This document shows, in pieces, positions 9,039 through 18,344 of a stretch of DNA of 64,000 nucleotides (within the stretch, counting starts at the first letter, position 1; every line of letters begins with the position of its first letter). The notes below the pieces were generated by a model. That model had not been told where the DNA came from. It searched no databases and saw nothing but the letters and a program-made list of their open reading frames with translations. Source of the DNA: Paraburkholderia sp. BL25I1N1 (GTDB lineage Bacteria > Pseudomonadota > Gammaproteobacteria > Burkholderiales > Burkholderiaceae); NCBI RefSeq assembly GCF_003002025.1, contig NZ_PVZB01000030.1:1-64000 (forward strand), written 5' to 3'. The translations under genes and the position numbers were made by a program.

Positions 9039-9472
9039 ACCGGGCCGTGCGGAAACGAGATGTGCGCGAGCCTCCGGCCTCTGTCGAGCCGCATTCCCCG
9101 CAAGCAGTGGTCTGCCGAGTAGTAGCCGTTCGATCGCCGAGCACCGAAGCCCAACCGCAATTGACTCGCCTGGCTAACCCAGAAAGAAAACATGCATGTG
9201 CGTTCGAGCCACAGGACGGCCGGTCGGTATGTGCTCCGATCTAAGCTCGAGCCATCCCGTTTGTCTCTCATTCATGGCCCTACGCGCTAGCGGCGCATTA
9301 ATGAGAGGCAGGGAGACTCTCCCGCAAAGAATCACCGATCACTCAATCTGGAGAACGAGGGATAATCCGTATCGCGCATTCTCCAAAAACTGACGAAACT
9401 CAAAAAAATCATGCCGCGACGCATGGATCGGCGGGCGATAGAACGAGCAGGGAGAAAATAATCGGTACCCTA
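9039..9472. other. Intergenic stretch without a recognisable gene
   Basis: These 434 bases separate two plus-strand regulators. Short open frames exist but none resembles a known protein or has a convincing ribosome-binding site. The region probably holds the promoter of the AraC-type gene that follows. Confidence 0.45.
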
Positions 9473-10447
9473 TTGAGACACGAGGTTCAGCGCGCGACTA
9501 CCTTGAACGCAATGCGGGTATGGCCGAATCTGATCGGCAGCCTGCTCGCGGGAAGCTCCGAGACGCAACAGGCCTGTATGTTCGAGCCCATAGGCATGAC
9601 GACGTTCAGCGGCTCGATAACTTGCGGCCGGGTGGGAGCCGCGCGTTTTGGGAAAGTAGCGGCCACGCCCTCCATGTATTGCGGCCAGTCTGCGCTCGGG
9701 GCCGAACTGTCACCTCTTTTTGTCGCGCTGCAGACGAACGGTGAAAGCGTTTTGGGTGACGGCACTTCTCGTGTTGCACTTTCCGCAAGCGAATGGACCA
9801 TTTTCGATGGGCGCCGGCCATTCGCAATAAGCGGCGATCGGCCCATGGAGCTGATCTTCATTAATCTCCCAGGGCTCGGACCTACGAGATCCCAAGACCC
9901 ATTGGCATACCCGACCTTCGAGTCGCTAGGAACGTCGGGCTCCGCGCGTATCTTTTCGGACCTTGTTACCTCGCTATTCAGGGAGTTTGAACACGTCGAC
10001 GAGGCCGTTGCAATGGCATCAGTCGAAAACCTCAGATTGCTGTTTTCAGACGCGTGCCGGGTTCGCTTTCCCGGCGCGTTACTACCTGTCGAAGCGCAAC
10101 GGCGAGCGATGATAGATTACATCGAACGACATCTCCCGGACCCGGAACTTAGCCCTGCTTCCATCGCCAGGGAATTCGAGACATCTGTCCGCCAGCTTCA
10201 TCGCGTCTTCAAGGGTACTTGCGGTGAAACCGTCGGCGAGTACATATGGAAGCGACGTATTCACAAGTGCGCAGACGAGCTACGCTGCGCCGGGAACGCC
10301 GCCGATAGCGTGACTACAATTGCATTTCGGTGGGGCTTCAGCAGTTCGCCGCATTTTTCGCGCGCGTTCAAGGATGAGTTTGGGCAGACTGCATCTGCCT
10401 ATCGGCGAAGTCTTCCCAACGGACCGGCCGTAACCAGGCTCACATAG
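9473..10447 (+). CDS. AraC-family transcriptional regulator
   Basis: This protein of about 324 residues has a variable N-terminal sensor domain and a C-terminal AraC-type double helix-turn-helix. The first helix-turn-helix is near SPASIAREFETSVRQLHRVFK, and the second near VTTIAFRWGFSSSPHFSRAFK, followed by the closing FGQTASAYRR. The frame opens at a TTG (9473); an ATG at 9512 (MRVWPNLIG) is an alternative, and neither has a good ribosome-binding site. It converges on the carotenoid-oxygenase and aldehyde dehydrogenase genes. AraC regulators (IemR) control isoeugenol monooxygenase in Pseudomonas, so a local regulatory role is likely. Confidence 0.85.
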   Translation: MRHEVQRATTLNAMRVWPNLIGSLLAGSSETQQACMFEPIGMTTFSGSITCGRVGAARFGKVAATPSMYCGQSALGAELSPLFVALQTNGESVLGDGTSRVALSASEWTIFDGRRPFAISGDRPMELIFINLPGLGPTRSQDPLAYPTFESLGTSGSARIFSDLVTSLFREFEHVDEAVAMASVENLRLLFSDACRVRFPGALLPVEAQRRAMIDYIERHLPDPELSPASIAREFETSVRQLHRVFKGTCGETVGEYIWKRRIHKCADELRCAGNAADSVTTIAFRWGFSSSPHFSRAFKDEFGQTASAYRRSLPNGPAVTRLT

Positions 10448-10450
10448 AGC

Positions 10451-10491
10451 AAGCTGCAGTGCGCTCTCGGCATGACGGCCCGCTGCAGCTT
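10451..10491. terminator. Hairpin between convergent genes
   Basis: A perfect 9-base stem, AAGCTGCAG (10451-10459) with CTGCAGCTT (10483-10491), lies in the 50-base gap between the convergent AraC and carotenoid-oxygenase genes. The loop is long and no T-run follows, so termination is inferred from position. Confidence 0.4.
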
Positions 10492-10498
10492 AACCCGA

Positions 10499-11962
10499 CT
10501 AGCGGGACTTCAGCTGAGAACGCGAAATCCAGTTGCCGTGGAATGCCAGGGGGATCCGGTTATTTATCTTCACCCGCGCGACAGGCTCCTGGTCGAAAGC
10601 TCTGGCGTCAAGAATCACCAGTTCCGACGCGTTTCTCGCCGGGTCCCACCATACTGCCAGGATCCAGCCGTGGTCCTCGCTTTCGGCTGACGGATGCGGC
10701 ACAAAGATGGGTTCCCCCGGAATCATAGAATAGCGCTGCTCCACTCCCTGAACTTGAACTGCGCGCGTTTCGAAGTCAAACTTCGCGAGGGAATTAAATC
10801 CTTGGCCGCCCTTTTCCGGGTCGACAAGCGCGAGATAGCCGAAGCGATGCTTCGTCCCGGAGATTGCTTCGTTCGTCCTCAGGAATTCGCCAACTACGCC
10901 TTCGAACGAACTCTGTGTTGATCGTGAGTTGTGCACGTCGATAAGCGTGCGGACCATCCGGGCAGAGCCGAACACCGGCGTAGAGACGTGAGGAAAGGCA
11001 AACGGGAAAACTTCGCCGATCGGCGGAGCGTCGGGAACCGCCAGCAAATCGGCGATGCATGCATCGACAACGATCTTGTCCCCTTCCTGGTACGCGTTCA
11101 GGAAATGGGTTATCTGGAAGTCGCTCTCCTGTCTTATCATGACCGTTGACCCGTCGTGACGATTGACCAAGAAAATGCGCGTGCCGACAGATTTATCAAG
11201 CGACAAAACGCCCTTTCCTTGTGCGACCACCCCTTCCTCGGCGATATTATTTAACAATGGGCTCAGGAAGAAGATGAACCAGTCCTTGCTGAAGATGAAG
11301 TCGTGGATCCACGCCAGGCTGTCCATATGCACTGTATGTTCGCTCGTTACATTCCCAGTGCCGTCGACGGCAAAACAGGTCACGGTCTGCGCTTTATAGT
11401 CCTGCGCAACGAATAGTGTTTCCCCCGTAGATGGGTCCACGTGCGGGTGCGCTGTCAAAAGCTTATTGCCAAATCGTCCGTTGAAATCGAATGTACCGAT
11501 GGTTTCCAGGGTCTCGGGGTCGAGTTCCCAATAGTGACTCTCGAGTTCATGCAGAGCCAGAACCCTTCCGGCCAGGGGAATCACATTGATGCCGGCAACG
11601 ACTTTTATCGCGGGCGCACCGGGGGGCAGTTCACCCTGTGTGACATTGGAAACCCCGTACAACCCATTATATAGGGCACGCCCAACCTGTTGCTCCGTAA
11701 GGAGACCTTCAGTTTTCACCCATTTGCATGCATACCGCGCAGTTCCGCCTTCCAGGAAAAACGCATGCGTCATGCCATCCCCATCAAACCAATGTGCGCG
11801 GTCGGCGTTGAGCGGCTTGTAGTATAGAGAATTTCCCGTGCGATACAACGCACCGCTCAGCTCAGGCGGGATTCTGCCGACCACGACCGGTGCGCCTTCC
11901 GCATACTCCTGCGTAAGGGGTTCAAAGGGTCCGTTGAGAAACGGGTTGCTTTCGCTCCACAT
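10499..11962 (-). CDS. Carotenoid-oxygenase-family cleavage dioxygenase
   Basis: This 487-residue enzyme belongs to the RPE65/carotenoid oxygenase superfamily, whose Fe(II) is held by four His. Candidates are visible in AHPHVD (near 170), WIHDF (near 220), ITHFLNA (near 285) and FHGNW at the C-terminus. Other hallmarks are LYRTGNSLYY and WFDGDGMTHAF. Bacterial members near aromatic genes are lignostilbene dioxygenases and isoeugenol monooxygenases, which cleave a phenyl-propenyl double bond to yield vanillin. The aldehyde dehydrogenase just upstream in the same operon and the vanillate demethylase 7 kb away support such a role. Family is certain; substrate is inferred. The ATG is preceded by GGAGATG. 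Confidence 0.85.
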   Translation of the reverse strand: MWSESNPFLNGPFEPLTQEYAEGAPVVVGRIPPELSGALYRTGNSLYYKPLNADRAHWFDGDGMTHAFFLEGGTARYACKWVKTEGLLTEQQVGRALYNGLYGVSNVTQGELPPGAPAIKVVAGINVIPLAGRVLALHELESHYWELDPETLETIGTFDFNGRFGNKLLTAHPHVDPSTGETLFVAQDYKAQTVTCFAVDGTGNVTSEHTVHMDSLAWIHDFIFSKDWFIFFLSPLLNNIAEEGVVAQGKGVLSLDKSVGTRIFLVNRHDGSTVMIRQESDFQITHFLNAYQEGDKIVVDACIADLLAVPDAPPIGEVFPFAFPHVSTPVFGSARMVRTLIDVHNSRSTQSSFEGVVGEFLRTNEAISGTKHRFGYLALVDPEKGGQGFNSLAKFDFETRAVQVQGVEQRYSMIPGEPIFVPHPSAESEDHGWILAVWWDPARNASELVILDARAFDQEPVARVKINNRIPLAFHGNWISRSQLKSR

Positions 11963-12019
11963 GTTTTCATCTCCATATTCAGTGGTTGTTAAGGGCCATA
12001 TGCCGCTGCGGCGCTAGAT

Positions 12020-13507
12020 TTATTTCGATGGGTTGGCCGGCAGATAGATTGCCTTAGTCTCGGTGAACATGGCCAATCCCTCGGGACCGCCTTCGCGACC
12101 AAGACCGGACTGCTTGAATCCGCCGAACGGAACCGACGGGTCGAGTTGGAGACCGTTTATAGTCAGATTTCCTGTACGAATGCGTCGCGCAATTCGCTCC
12201 GCCCGTTCAACGTCATTTGAAAACACGGTGCCGCTGAGGCCATAGTTGCTGTCGTTGGCGATGCGGACGGCATCGTCGTCTCCATTGTGGTCAATGATGG
12301 AAACGACGGGCCCAAACACCTCTTCCCGGGCGATCGTCATATCGTTGCGGACATTGTCGAAGACGGTCGGTGCCACGAAGTAGCCTCGCTCATGGCCCGA
12401 CGCGCGAGTGCCGCCGAGCACGACGTTCGCACCTTCTCGCTTCGCGATCCCAATAAAGTCCATCACGCGTCGATACTGGTTCGCGGTCGCGACGGGGCCG
12501 ATGACGGTATCGGGCTCCCAGGGGTTGCCGACCTTCATTCGTTGGATCGCCGTCGTATAGGCATCGACGAATTCGTCGTGGCGCTTGCGCGGAACAAGGA
12601 CGCGGGTTTGCGAAAAGCAGATCTGCCCACTGAACGGCATTGTGAACGGTGCGATATTCGCAATCCATGCATCGATGTCAGCGTCATCGCAAATGACTGC
12701 CGCCGACTTGCCACCGAGCTCAAGACTGACCCGCGCGAGGCGGTCCGAACAAACCTGGGCGATGTGCTTGCCTGCCGCAGTCGACCCGGTAAAGCTCACC
12801 TTGTCGATCATCGGCTGACGAATCAGCCAGTCGCCGACCTCGCGCCCCGCTGGGACGACGTTGAAAACACCATCAGGAAGCCCGGCCTGCCGAACGCATT
12901 CCGCAAGTACCTGGGCGTCCAAAGGCGTTTCAGGACTGGGCTTCGTCACGACTGTGCAACCCGCTGCCAATGCCGCTGCCAGCTTCTGGGCAAGCAGTAC
13001 AAGGGGGGCGTTCCACGGGACAATCAGCGCGCAGACGCCGACGGGCTCGCGAATGACCTTCACCCGTCCGGTACTGATTGCGCGCTCGGACTCGAACGTC
13101 GACTCGGAAATCAGATCGGCGTAGTAATCGAAATACGCAGCAGCGAGGCTGGTGAAGCGCTCCGCGAACCAGCTGGGGGCGCCTACCTGTGCCGTCCATA
13201 CTCTGGAGAAGAGCGGAAGGCGGTCGCGCATCTCAGCGGCAATTCTCCGCAGTGCTGCGGCTCTATCGGATCGGGATGTCGCACTCCAGAGACCGCTATC
13301 GAAAGCGCGCCGTGCAGACTCGATGGCCGCATCAACGTCTTCGACGGAAGCAGCGGGCAGCCGGAAGATGACTTCCTCGCTAATGGGTGAAACAAGCTCG
13401 AGTTCCTGCGGGCTGTTCGGTTGAGCCCATTGCCCGTTAATGTAGAAGCGGGTCCGAATATCTTCGGAGAGTTCGCGCTCGAAATTAAATTGGTCTGTCG
13501 CCGTCAT
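12020..13507 (-). CDS. Aldehyde dehydrogenase (NAD-dependent)
   Basis: This 495-residue aldehyde dehydrogenase has the expected VPWNAPL cofactor segment, the SLELGGKSA motif with the general-base Glu, and the Cys nucleophile in SGQICFSQT. It is first in a two-gene operon with the carotenoid-oxygenase-family gene (57-base gap) and probably oxidises the aldehyde that enzyme releases. It is only distantly similar to the Vdh-like enzyme at 777-2228. The frame is open to 13582, but the ATG at 13507 (MTATDQFNFE) follows GAGGAGACTGACC and is the better start. Confidence 0.88.
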   Translation of the reverse strand: MTATDQFNFERELSEDIRTRFYINGQWAQPNSPQELELVSPISEEVIFRLPAASVEDVDAAIESARRAFDSGLWSATSRSDRAAALRRIAAEMRDRLPLFSRVWTAQVGAPSWFAERFTSLAAAYFDYYADLISESTFESERAISTGRVKVIREPVGVCALIVPWNAPLVLLAQKLAAALAAGCTVVTKPSPETPLDAQVLAECVRQAGLPDGVFNVVPAGREVGDWLIRQPMIDKVSFTGSTAAGKHIAQVCSDRLARVSLELGGKSAAVICDDADIDAWIANIAPFTMPFSGQICFSQTRVLVPRKRHDEFVDAYTTAIQRMKVGNPWEPDTVIGPVATANQYRRVMDFIGIAKREGANVVLGGTRASGHERGYFVAPTVFDNVRNDMTIAREEVFGPVVSIIDHNGDDDAVRIANDSNYGLSGTVFSNDVERAERIARRIRTGNLTINGLQLDPSVPFGGFKQSGLGREGGPEGLAMFTETKAIYLPANPSK

Positions 13508-13752
13508 GGTCAGTCTCCTCTCGTATTGATTGGAGGTTACCCGGCGCAACTGGCGGGAGTCTTGCCTAACCGTGACACGCACTTATCCCGGCGAGACTGC
13601 AATTGCTGGTGGGCACAAAAAGAAATAGCGTGGGAGCTAGCGTTGAAGGACTTTCACTAATAAGAGGACCGGCTGGTGCTCGTAACCGTCTTAAAGGCGA
13701 GACCCAGGCGGTGGACCCTTACTGCACCGCGCTGACCCATTGGTCGCCGGGC

Positions 13753-14880
13753 TTAGCGTTCAGCGCAGGCGAACAACGCGATCTCTGCCTTAAGCGTTAC
13801 AGCCTGTTCGTCCAAAGATGCGGCCGCGGCCGCCGCCTGCTCGACGAGAGCTGCGTTCTGTTGGGTAACGACGTCCATCTGCCTGACCGCCTGGCTCACC
13901 TGTTCAATGCCGCGACTTTGAACGTCAGAAGCACCGGCGATGCCGCTGATAATCTCGGATACCCGGCCAACAGCCTTCCTGATTTCGGCCATGACACTGC
14001 TCACCTCGACTATTCGCTGGGAGCCTTTCTCGATCCCGGACACAGATTCGAAGATCACCGATTTAATTTCCCTCGCTGCTGCTGCCGAACGCTGCGCGAG
14101 ACCGCGGACCTCACCCGCTACAACGGCAAAGCCCCTCCCCTGTTCCCCAGCCCGTGCTGCCTCAACTGCAGCATTGAGCGCGAGGATGTTGCTCTGGAAC
14201 GCAAGTTCCTCAATCAGGCCTGTGATCTGCGATATTCGTGTCGAACTCTCGCTGACATTCCCCATCGTTTCCACCATCGCGGCGACCATATCATCTCCTG
14301 TGGTCGCTACATCAGCTGCATTCGCGGCCAGCATCGTCGCTTCTCGCGCACTGTCGGCATTTTCGTTGACCGTCTCCGCCAGACGGGCCATGCTCGACGC
14401 GGTCTACTGGAGTGAGGCAGCCTGTTCTTCGGTCCGGGCTGAAAGCTCGATATTTCCGACCGCAATCTCGGCGGTCGATTTCGCGACAACGTCAGCGGAA
14501 GCTCGTACGGAGGAGATGGTTGATTCAAATCGTTGCATGAACCTGTCGAATGCAACCGCACCCGCCCCAAACTCGTCCAACCTGGGACTCTTCGATCGCT
14601 GGGATAGATCGAGAGTCTCGGTAATATCCTCGAATCGCTCGCGCATGCGGCTCAGACCTCCGCACACGAGCCGCTGGAAATACAGGGCTGAACAGATCGA
14701 TACAACCACCGCTGCCGCCCCCGAGATCATGGCCATCAGCAGCACGGCGTCACTCTGGAGAATCTTCTGTCCCCTGTGGACCAGCTCGACGGCAGTCAGC
14801 GACGCGGCTGTAGCGGCCAGTACCGCCGATGCGCCGAACGCGAAGAGCAGTGTGAGTTTGATCGTCATAGTAGTTTTCAT
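13753..14880 (-). pseudogene. Methyl-accepting chemotaxis protein, interrupted by an in-frame amber codon
   Basis: Read through, this is a complete chemoreceptor: a start at MKTTMTIKLTLLFAFG (14880), two membrane segments close together with almost no periplasmic domain, a HAMP region, then a signalling domain with EEQAASLQ, GFAVVAGEVRGLAQRSA and a final VTQQNAALVEQAAAAA. The TAG at 14404-14406 falls inside the first methylation helix, at a position normally E or Q (EEQAASL-E/Q-QTA). The frame continues without a shift as TASSMARLAETVNENA, so a single base change (CAG or GAG to TAG) explains it. The remaining frames are otherwise undamaged, so the mutation is recent or is suppressed. A sequencing error is also possible. 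Confidence 0.85.
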
Positions 14881-14991
14881 ATTCCTGTCCCCATCGACCA
14901 CGTGGCACCCATCCAGCCACGACAGTCTGAATCTATAGGAGGCAGCTCGCCGTCCGAAAGGACCTGGTACGCATTTGCGGCTGCCATATCA

Positions 14992-15636
14992 TCACAATGA
15001 CCTGGCCAGCCAGGGCTGGGTCTCGAGTCGCCTCTTCTCGTACTGGCGGATCAGGTCTGCGTGCCTGAGAGTGAGTGCGATCTCGTCATAACCATTGAGC
15101 AAACAGTCCTTTCGGAACACATCGATCTCAAACTGATACGTCTGTCCTGATGAGGTCGCTACCGTTTGACCTTGAAGATCGCTCGTCACCTGGAATCCGG
15201 GGATAGCATGCGTTGATTCAAAGAGTTCGTTGACCTGCATCTCCGGAAGTGCAATCACCAGAAGGCCATTCTTGAAACAGTTGTTGAAAAAGATATCAGC
15301 AAAGCTTTCGCCGATAAGTGCGCGAAATCCGAACTGCTGCAGCGCCCACGGTGCATGCTCCCGGGAACTTCCACAACCGAAGTTCCTGCGCGTCAGCAAA
15401 ATTGACGCCCCCAGATATCGGTTCTGATTCAGGACAAAATCGCGGCTAATCACACGCATTGAGTTGTCAATGCCCGGCTCGCCGTGGTCGAGATAACGCC
15501 ATTCGTCAAAGGCGTGCGGCCCAAAACCAGTGCGACTGATCGACTTCATGAACTGCTTTGGAATGATCGCGTCCGTGTCTACGTTTGGGCGGTCTAGTGG
15601 TGCGACCCGACCAGTATGGTTGGTGAATTTATCCAC
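14992..15636 (-). CDS. Orphan LeuD-like dehydratase small subunit
   Basis: This 214-residue protein is an isopropylmalate-isomerase small subunit (swivelling aconitase domain). It has NVDTDAIIPKQF, the invariant NFGCGSSREHAPWAL (near residue 75) and FADIFFNNCFKNGL. It starts at a GTG (15636, VDKFTNHTG), which fits LeuD length; the longer upstream frame overlaps the porin and is unlikely. LeuD works only with a large iron-sulphur subunit (LeuC), and no leuC is in the window. Housekeeping leuD normally sits in leuCDB, so this copy is probably a paralogue serving a different hydroxyacid (for example citraconate) with a partner encoded elsewhere, or a relic. Confidence 0.82.
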   Translation of the reverse strand: MDKFTNHTGRVAPLDRPNVDTDAIIPKQFMKSISRTGFGPHAFDEWRYLDHGEPGIDNSMRVISRDFVLNQNRYLGASILLTRRNFGCGSSREHAPWALQQFGFRALIGESFADIFFNNCFKNGLLVIALPEMQVNELFESTHAIPGFQVTSDLQGQTVATSSGQTYQFEIDVFRKDCLLNGYDEIALTLRHADLIRQYEKRRLETQPWLARSL

Positions 15637-15718
15637 GTTGCGTCTGCCTGGAGTTATAGAAATTGATCCGACCGCTGGGCCAGCATGCCCCGCTTGCAAA
15701 GCCGAGCCATCGTTGCCG

Positions 15719-16849
15719 TTAGAAGCTGTGCCGGATGCCGACCATTGCGCCAAACTGCCCCTGGCCTGCGGCGGGGGTTGTACCGGACCCACCCGAGCTG
15801 ACCGTGAAGCGAGCTTTCGCACTGTTCTCGAGGTAGGAGGTTTGCGCATAGACGGCTGTTCGCTTGGACAACATATAGGTGAGTCGGACGGTGCCCAGTG
15901 TGCCTCGCGTGTCATGCTGTGACACGATCATCCGATAAACCTCGCCGTCAACGATGATCGTAGGCGTAGTCAGAATGCTCGTGCCAACGTAGAACAGATT
16001 TGCCCTGACCCCCGTGACGCTAGGTCCAGTGACCATACGGACAATCCAACCTGCCCCAATGCGAGCAGGTCCAAGCTGCGTCCATCCGTTGGCCTCGATG
16101 CGTGCGTCCTTGTCGCCGCTGTTCGGAATGGGCGCAGGTGTCACACCGTCGGAAAAGTTCGCCGCCGCGTTTGTACCGCCTCTTTGCTCGTCATACACAG
16201 CAGATGCACCAAAGAAGCCGCCGTCGTACTTCAGGCGCGCACTCAACTGTCGACATTCGATAAGCTGACCGGGGACACCGCCGGCGCAGGTACCTTGACC
16301 CGGGGAATTTCCCGTACCCGTTGAGTCGCGCCCGAACGAATAGGTCGCGCCAAAGCTGAAACCATAGAAAGTCGGGCTCAGATAGGCAACGGAATTGTCG
16401 CTGCGGGCGTTCGGGAGGTAGGCGTCAAACGACGCAATCGCATAAATGTTCGGGCCGAGGATGTCGGACTCCTGAATCCCCCAGTAGCCCATTGAGTACT
16501 GCCGCCCAAATGAGAGCGTACCCCACGCGGGAGACTTTAGGCCAACCCAAGACTGCCGGCCGAACAATCTGCCTCCCTGCCGAAGACTCCCACTACCCGG
16601 GTCAAACCCGCTCTCAAGTACAAACACGGCCTGGAGTCCTCCCCCCAGATCCTCGTTACCGCGCACGCCCCAGCGGGACGGCAGCTCCCCGGTTATCGAG
16701 GGCATACGTAAGATTGAATCTCCCTTTGCGTTGGCGTCAGTGACGTACTCCACTCCCGTATCGATGATCCCATACAGGGTCACGCTGTTTTGCGCGCACG
16801 CCGGGCCAGCGATAAGTGCGGCACATCCTGCAATAGCGAATTTTTTCAT
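15719..16849 (-). CDS. Outer-membrane porin, OmpC-type (Burkholderia family)
   Basis: This 376-residue protein is a trimeric general porin. The signal peptide MKKFAIAGCAALIAGPACA is followed by QNSVTLYGIIDTGVEY, the standard start of strand one. The middle shows RWGVRGNEDLGGGLQAVF and SWVGLKSPAWGTLSFGRQ, and the chain ends in VGIRHSF, a terminal Phe as needed for outer-membrane insertion. It sits between the MFS transporter and leuD on the minus strand, which suggests it feeds aromatic acids to the inner-membrane transporter. Confidence 0.93.
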   Translation of the reverse strand: MKKFAIAGCAALIAGPACAQNSVTLYGIIDTGVEYVTDANAKGDSILRMPSITGELPSRWGVRGNEDLGGGLQAVFVLESGFDPGSGSLRQGGRLFGRQSWVGLKSPAWGTLSFGRQYSMGYWGIQESDILGPNIYAIASFDAYLPNARSDNSVAYLSPTFYGFSFGATYSFGRDSTGTGNSPGQGTCAGGVPGQLIECRQLSARLKYDGGFFGASAVYDEQRGGTNAAANFSDGVTPAPIPNSGDKDARIEANGWTQLGPARIGAGWIVRMVTGPSVTGVRANLFYVGTSILTTPTIIVDGEVYRMIVSQHDTRGTLGTVRLTYMLSKRTAVYAQTSYLENSAKARFTVSSGGSGTTPAAGQGQFGAMVGIRHSF

Positions 16850-16934
16850 CAGTTCTTCTAATTTTATAATATTTAAGTCTAGAGAGTTTCGAGGGGTGAC
16901 TTCCTCTCCTATTCTCCTGCCGGAAAAGTGTTTA

Positions 16935-18251
16935 TTAGACTTTAGCCGTACTCTTGTTCACCGCGATTGCAGCGGTGGCGACAACCGCGGGCACGATGCC
17001 GGCGAGAAATACCTCGCTGACACTCCAGTGCATCTGGAGCAGCAGCCCGCCCACAAGCGGCCCTGAAATCGAACCGATTCGTCCAATGCCAACGGCACAT
17101 CCAACGCCTGTCGCGCGCATATGGATGGGATAAATCTCTGCGGCCAGTGCGTTCAACCCGGCCTGGACACCCTGCGTTGCGACACCCATCAGTACGCTCA
17201 CCACCACCACGATATCGATGCTGCTCGCGAAGTTGGCCAGGGCGGCAGCCAGCGCCATATAGACGATCAGTTCGGTAATGAGCACCTTGCGCATACCAAA
17301 GCGGTTCATCGCAGGGCCCTGGAGCAGACATCCAGCGACGCCGCCAAGACTAAAAAGCGCGACGGACCGGATGCCGGCCGAAACCGAATGCTGTGCATCG
17401 GCCAAAACTGCAGGCATCCAGCTAACGATGAAATACAGCACGACCAGATTCATGAAGTATGGAACCCAAAGCAGGCACGTCTGGGCGGCATGTCCTCGCG
17501 CAAACAGGTCCCGCAACGGAACGCGGATTGCTTCCTTCCCGGGCGTGTAACGCACCGTTTCAAGGTCGATATCCGGCGCGATTCTGCGCACGATCTCACT
17601 CAGTTGCCTCTGCTTCCCGCCTCGCAGAACCAGAAAACGGGGAGATTCCGGCATGAGCAAAACCGACAGAAGCGCGACAACGAGAGGCAGTGCACCGCCG
17701 ACGAGAAACACAGACTGCCAGCCATGCATCGGAATCAGCGTTGCACTGATAACCCCGCCAAGCACTGCACCCAACGGCATCCCGCACATCAGCGTCGAAA
17801 CGACTGTCCGGCTATGGCGCCTCGGTGCATATTCCGACGCGAGTGAGATGGCGTTGGGGAGAGCACCACCGAGCCCGATCCCCGTTAGGAAGCGCAGAAC
17901 AAGGAGTTGGTCGTACGTTTGGGCGTACGCAGTAGCGAATGAAAGCGCACCGAAGATCACGGACGAAAGAACGATCATGGTCCTGCGTCCGTATCGGTCA
18001 GCGAGTGGCCCGAGTGTCAGTGCCCCGACAAGCATCCCCACCAGTCCGGCGCTGAAAACGGGACCGAACTGTTTGACGGGCACTGCGAGACCGTGGGAAA
18101 TCACCGGTGCCAGCATACCAATGACCTGCGTGTCGAAGCCATCAAGGACGGCGGTCAGCATGCACAGAGAGATTGCGTAGAATTGAAGTCGGCTCAACGG
18201 ACGACCGTCGATGACCTCATGGACCTGCAACGAGGCCGAGGGAGTACTCAT
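16935..18251 (-). CDS. Aromatic acid:H+ symporter (MFS, AAHS family)
   Basis: This 438-residue protein is a 12-helix major facilitator. The first helix contains LDGFDTQVIG, the DGFD signature of the aromatic-acid/H+ symporter family (PcaK, BenK, VanK). The loop-2 motif appears as GPLADRYGRRTM and the loop-8 equivalent as NRFGMRKV. It follows vanB by 93 bases in the same direction, so vanillate is the likeliest substrate; 3-hydroxybenzoate is also possible because that hydroxylase heads the same block. Confidence 0.88.
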   Translation of the reverse strand: MSTPSASLQVHEVIDGRPLSRLQFYAISLCMLTAVLDGFDTQVIGMLAPVISHGLAVPVKQFGPVFSAGLVGMLVGALTLGPLADRYGRRTMIVLSSVIFGALSFATAYAQTYDQLLVLRFLTGIGLGGALPNAISLASEYAPRRHSRTVVSTLMCGMPLGAVLGGVISATLIPMHGWQSVFLVGGALPLVVALLSVLLMPESPRFLVLRGGKQRQLSEIVRRIAPDIDLETVRYTPGKEAIRVPLRDLFARGHAAQTCLLWVPYFMNLVVLYFIVSWMPAVLADAQHSVSAGIRSVALFSLGGVAGCLLQGPAMNRFGMRKVLITELIVYMALAAALANFASSIDIVVVVSVLMGVATQGVQAGLNALAAEIYPIHMRATGVGCAVGIGRIGSISGPLVGGLLLQMHWSVSEVFLAGIVPAVVATAAIAVNKSTAKV

Positions 18252-18344
18252 GTGTTGTCTCCATTGCGGTCAAATAGCCGCTTATTGTTGGGATTGCTTG
18301 GCGATAGCGTATGGCGCGCCTGTACGGCGGCACGCCATACGGAA

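Noticed and set aside
12287..13390. A 367-codon open frame on the plus strand
   Set aside because: It lies opposite an unmistakable aldehyde dehydrogenase and has no recognisable family or ribosome-binding site.
14992..15915. A longer 307-codon start for LeuD
   Set aside because: The extra N-terminal 93 codons overlap the porin gene on the same strand and do not resemble LeuD. The GTG at 15636 gives the normal length.
17121..17846. A 241-codon open frame on the plus strand
   Set aside because: It is a His/Gln-rich shadow of the MFS transporter on the other strand.
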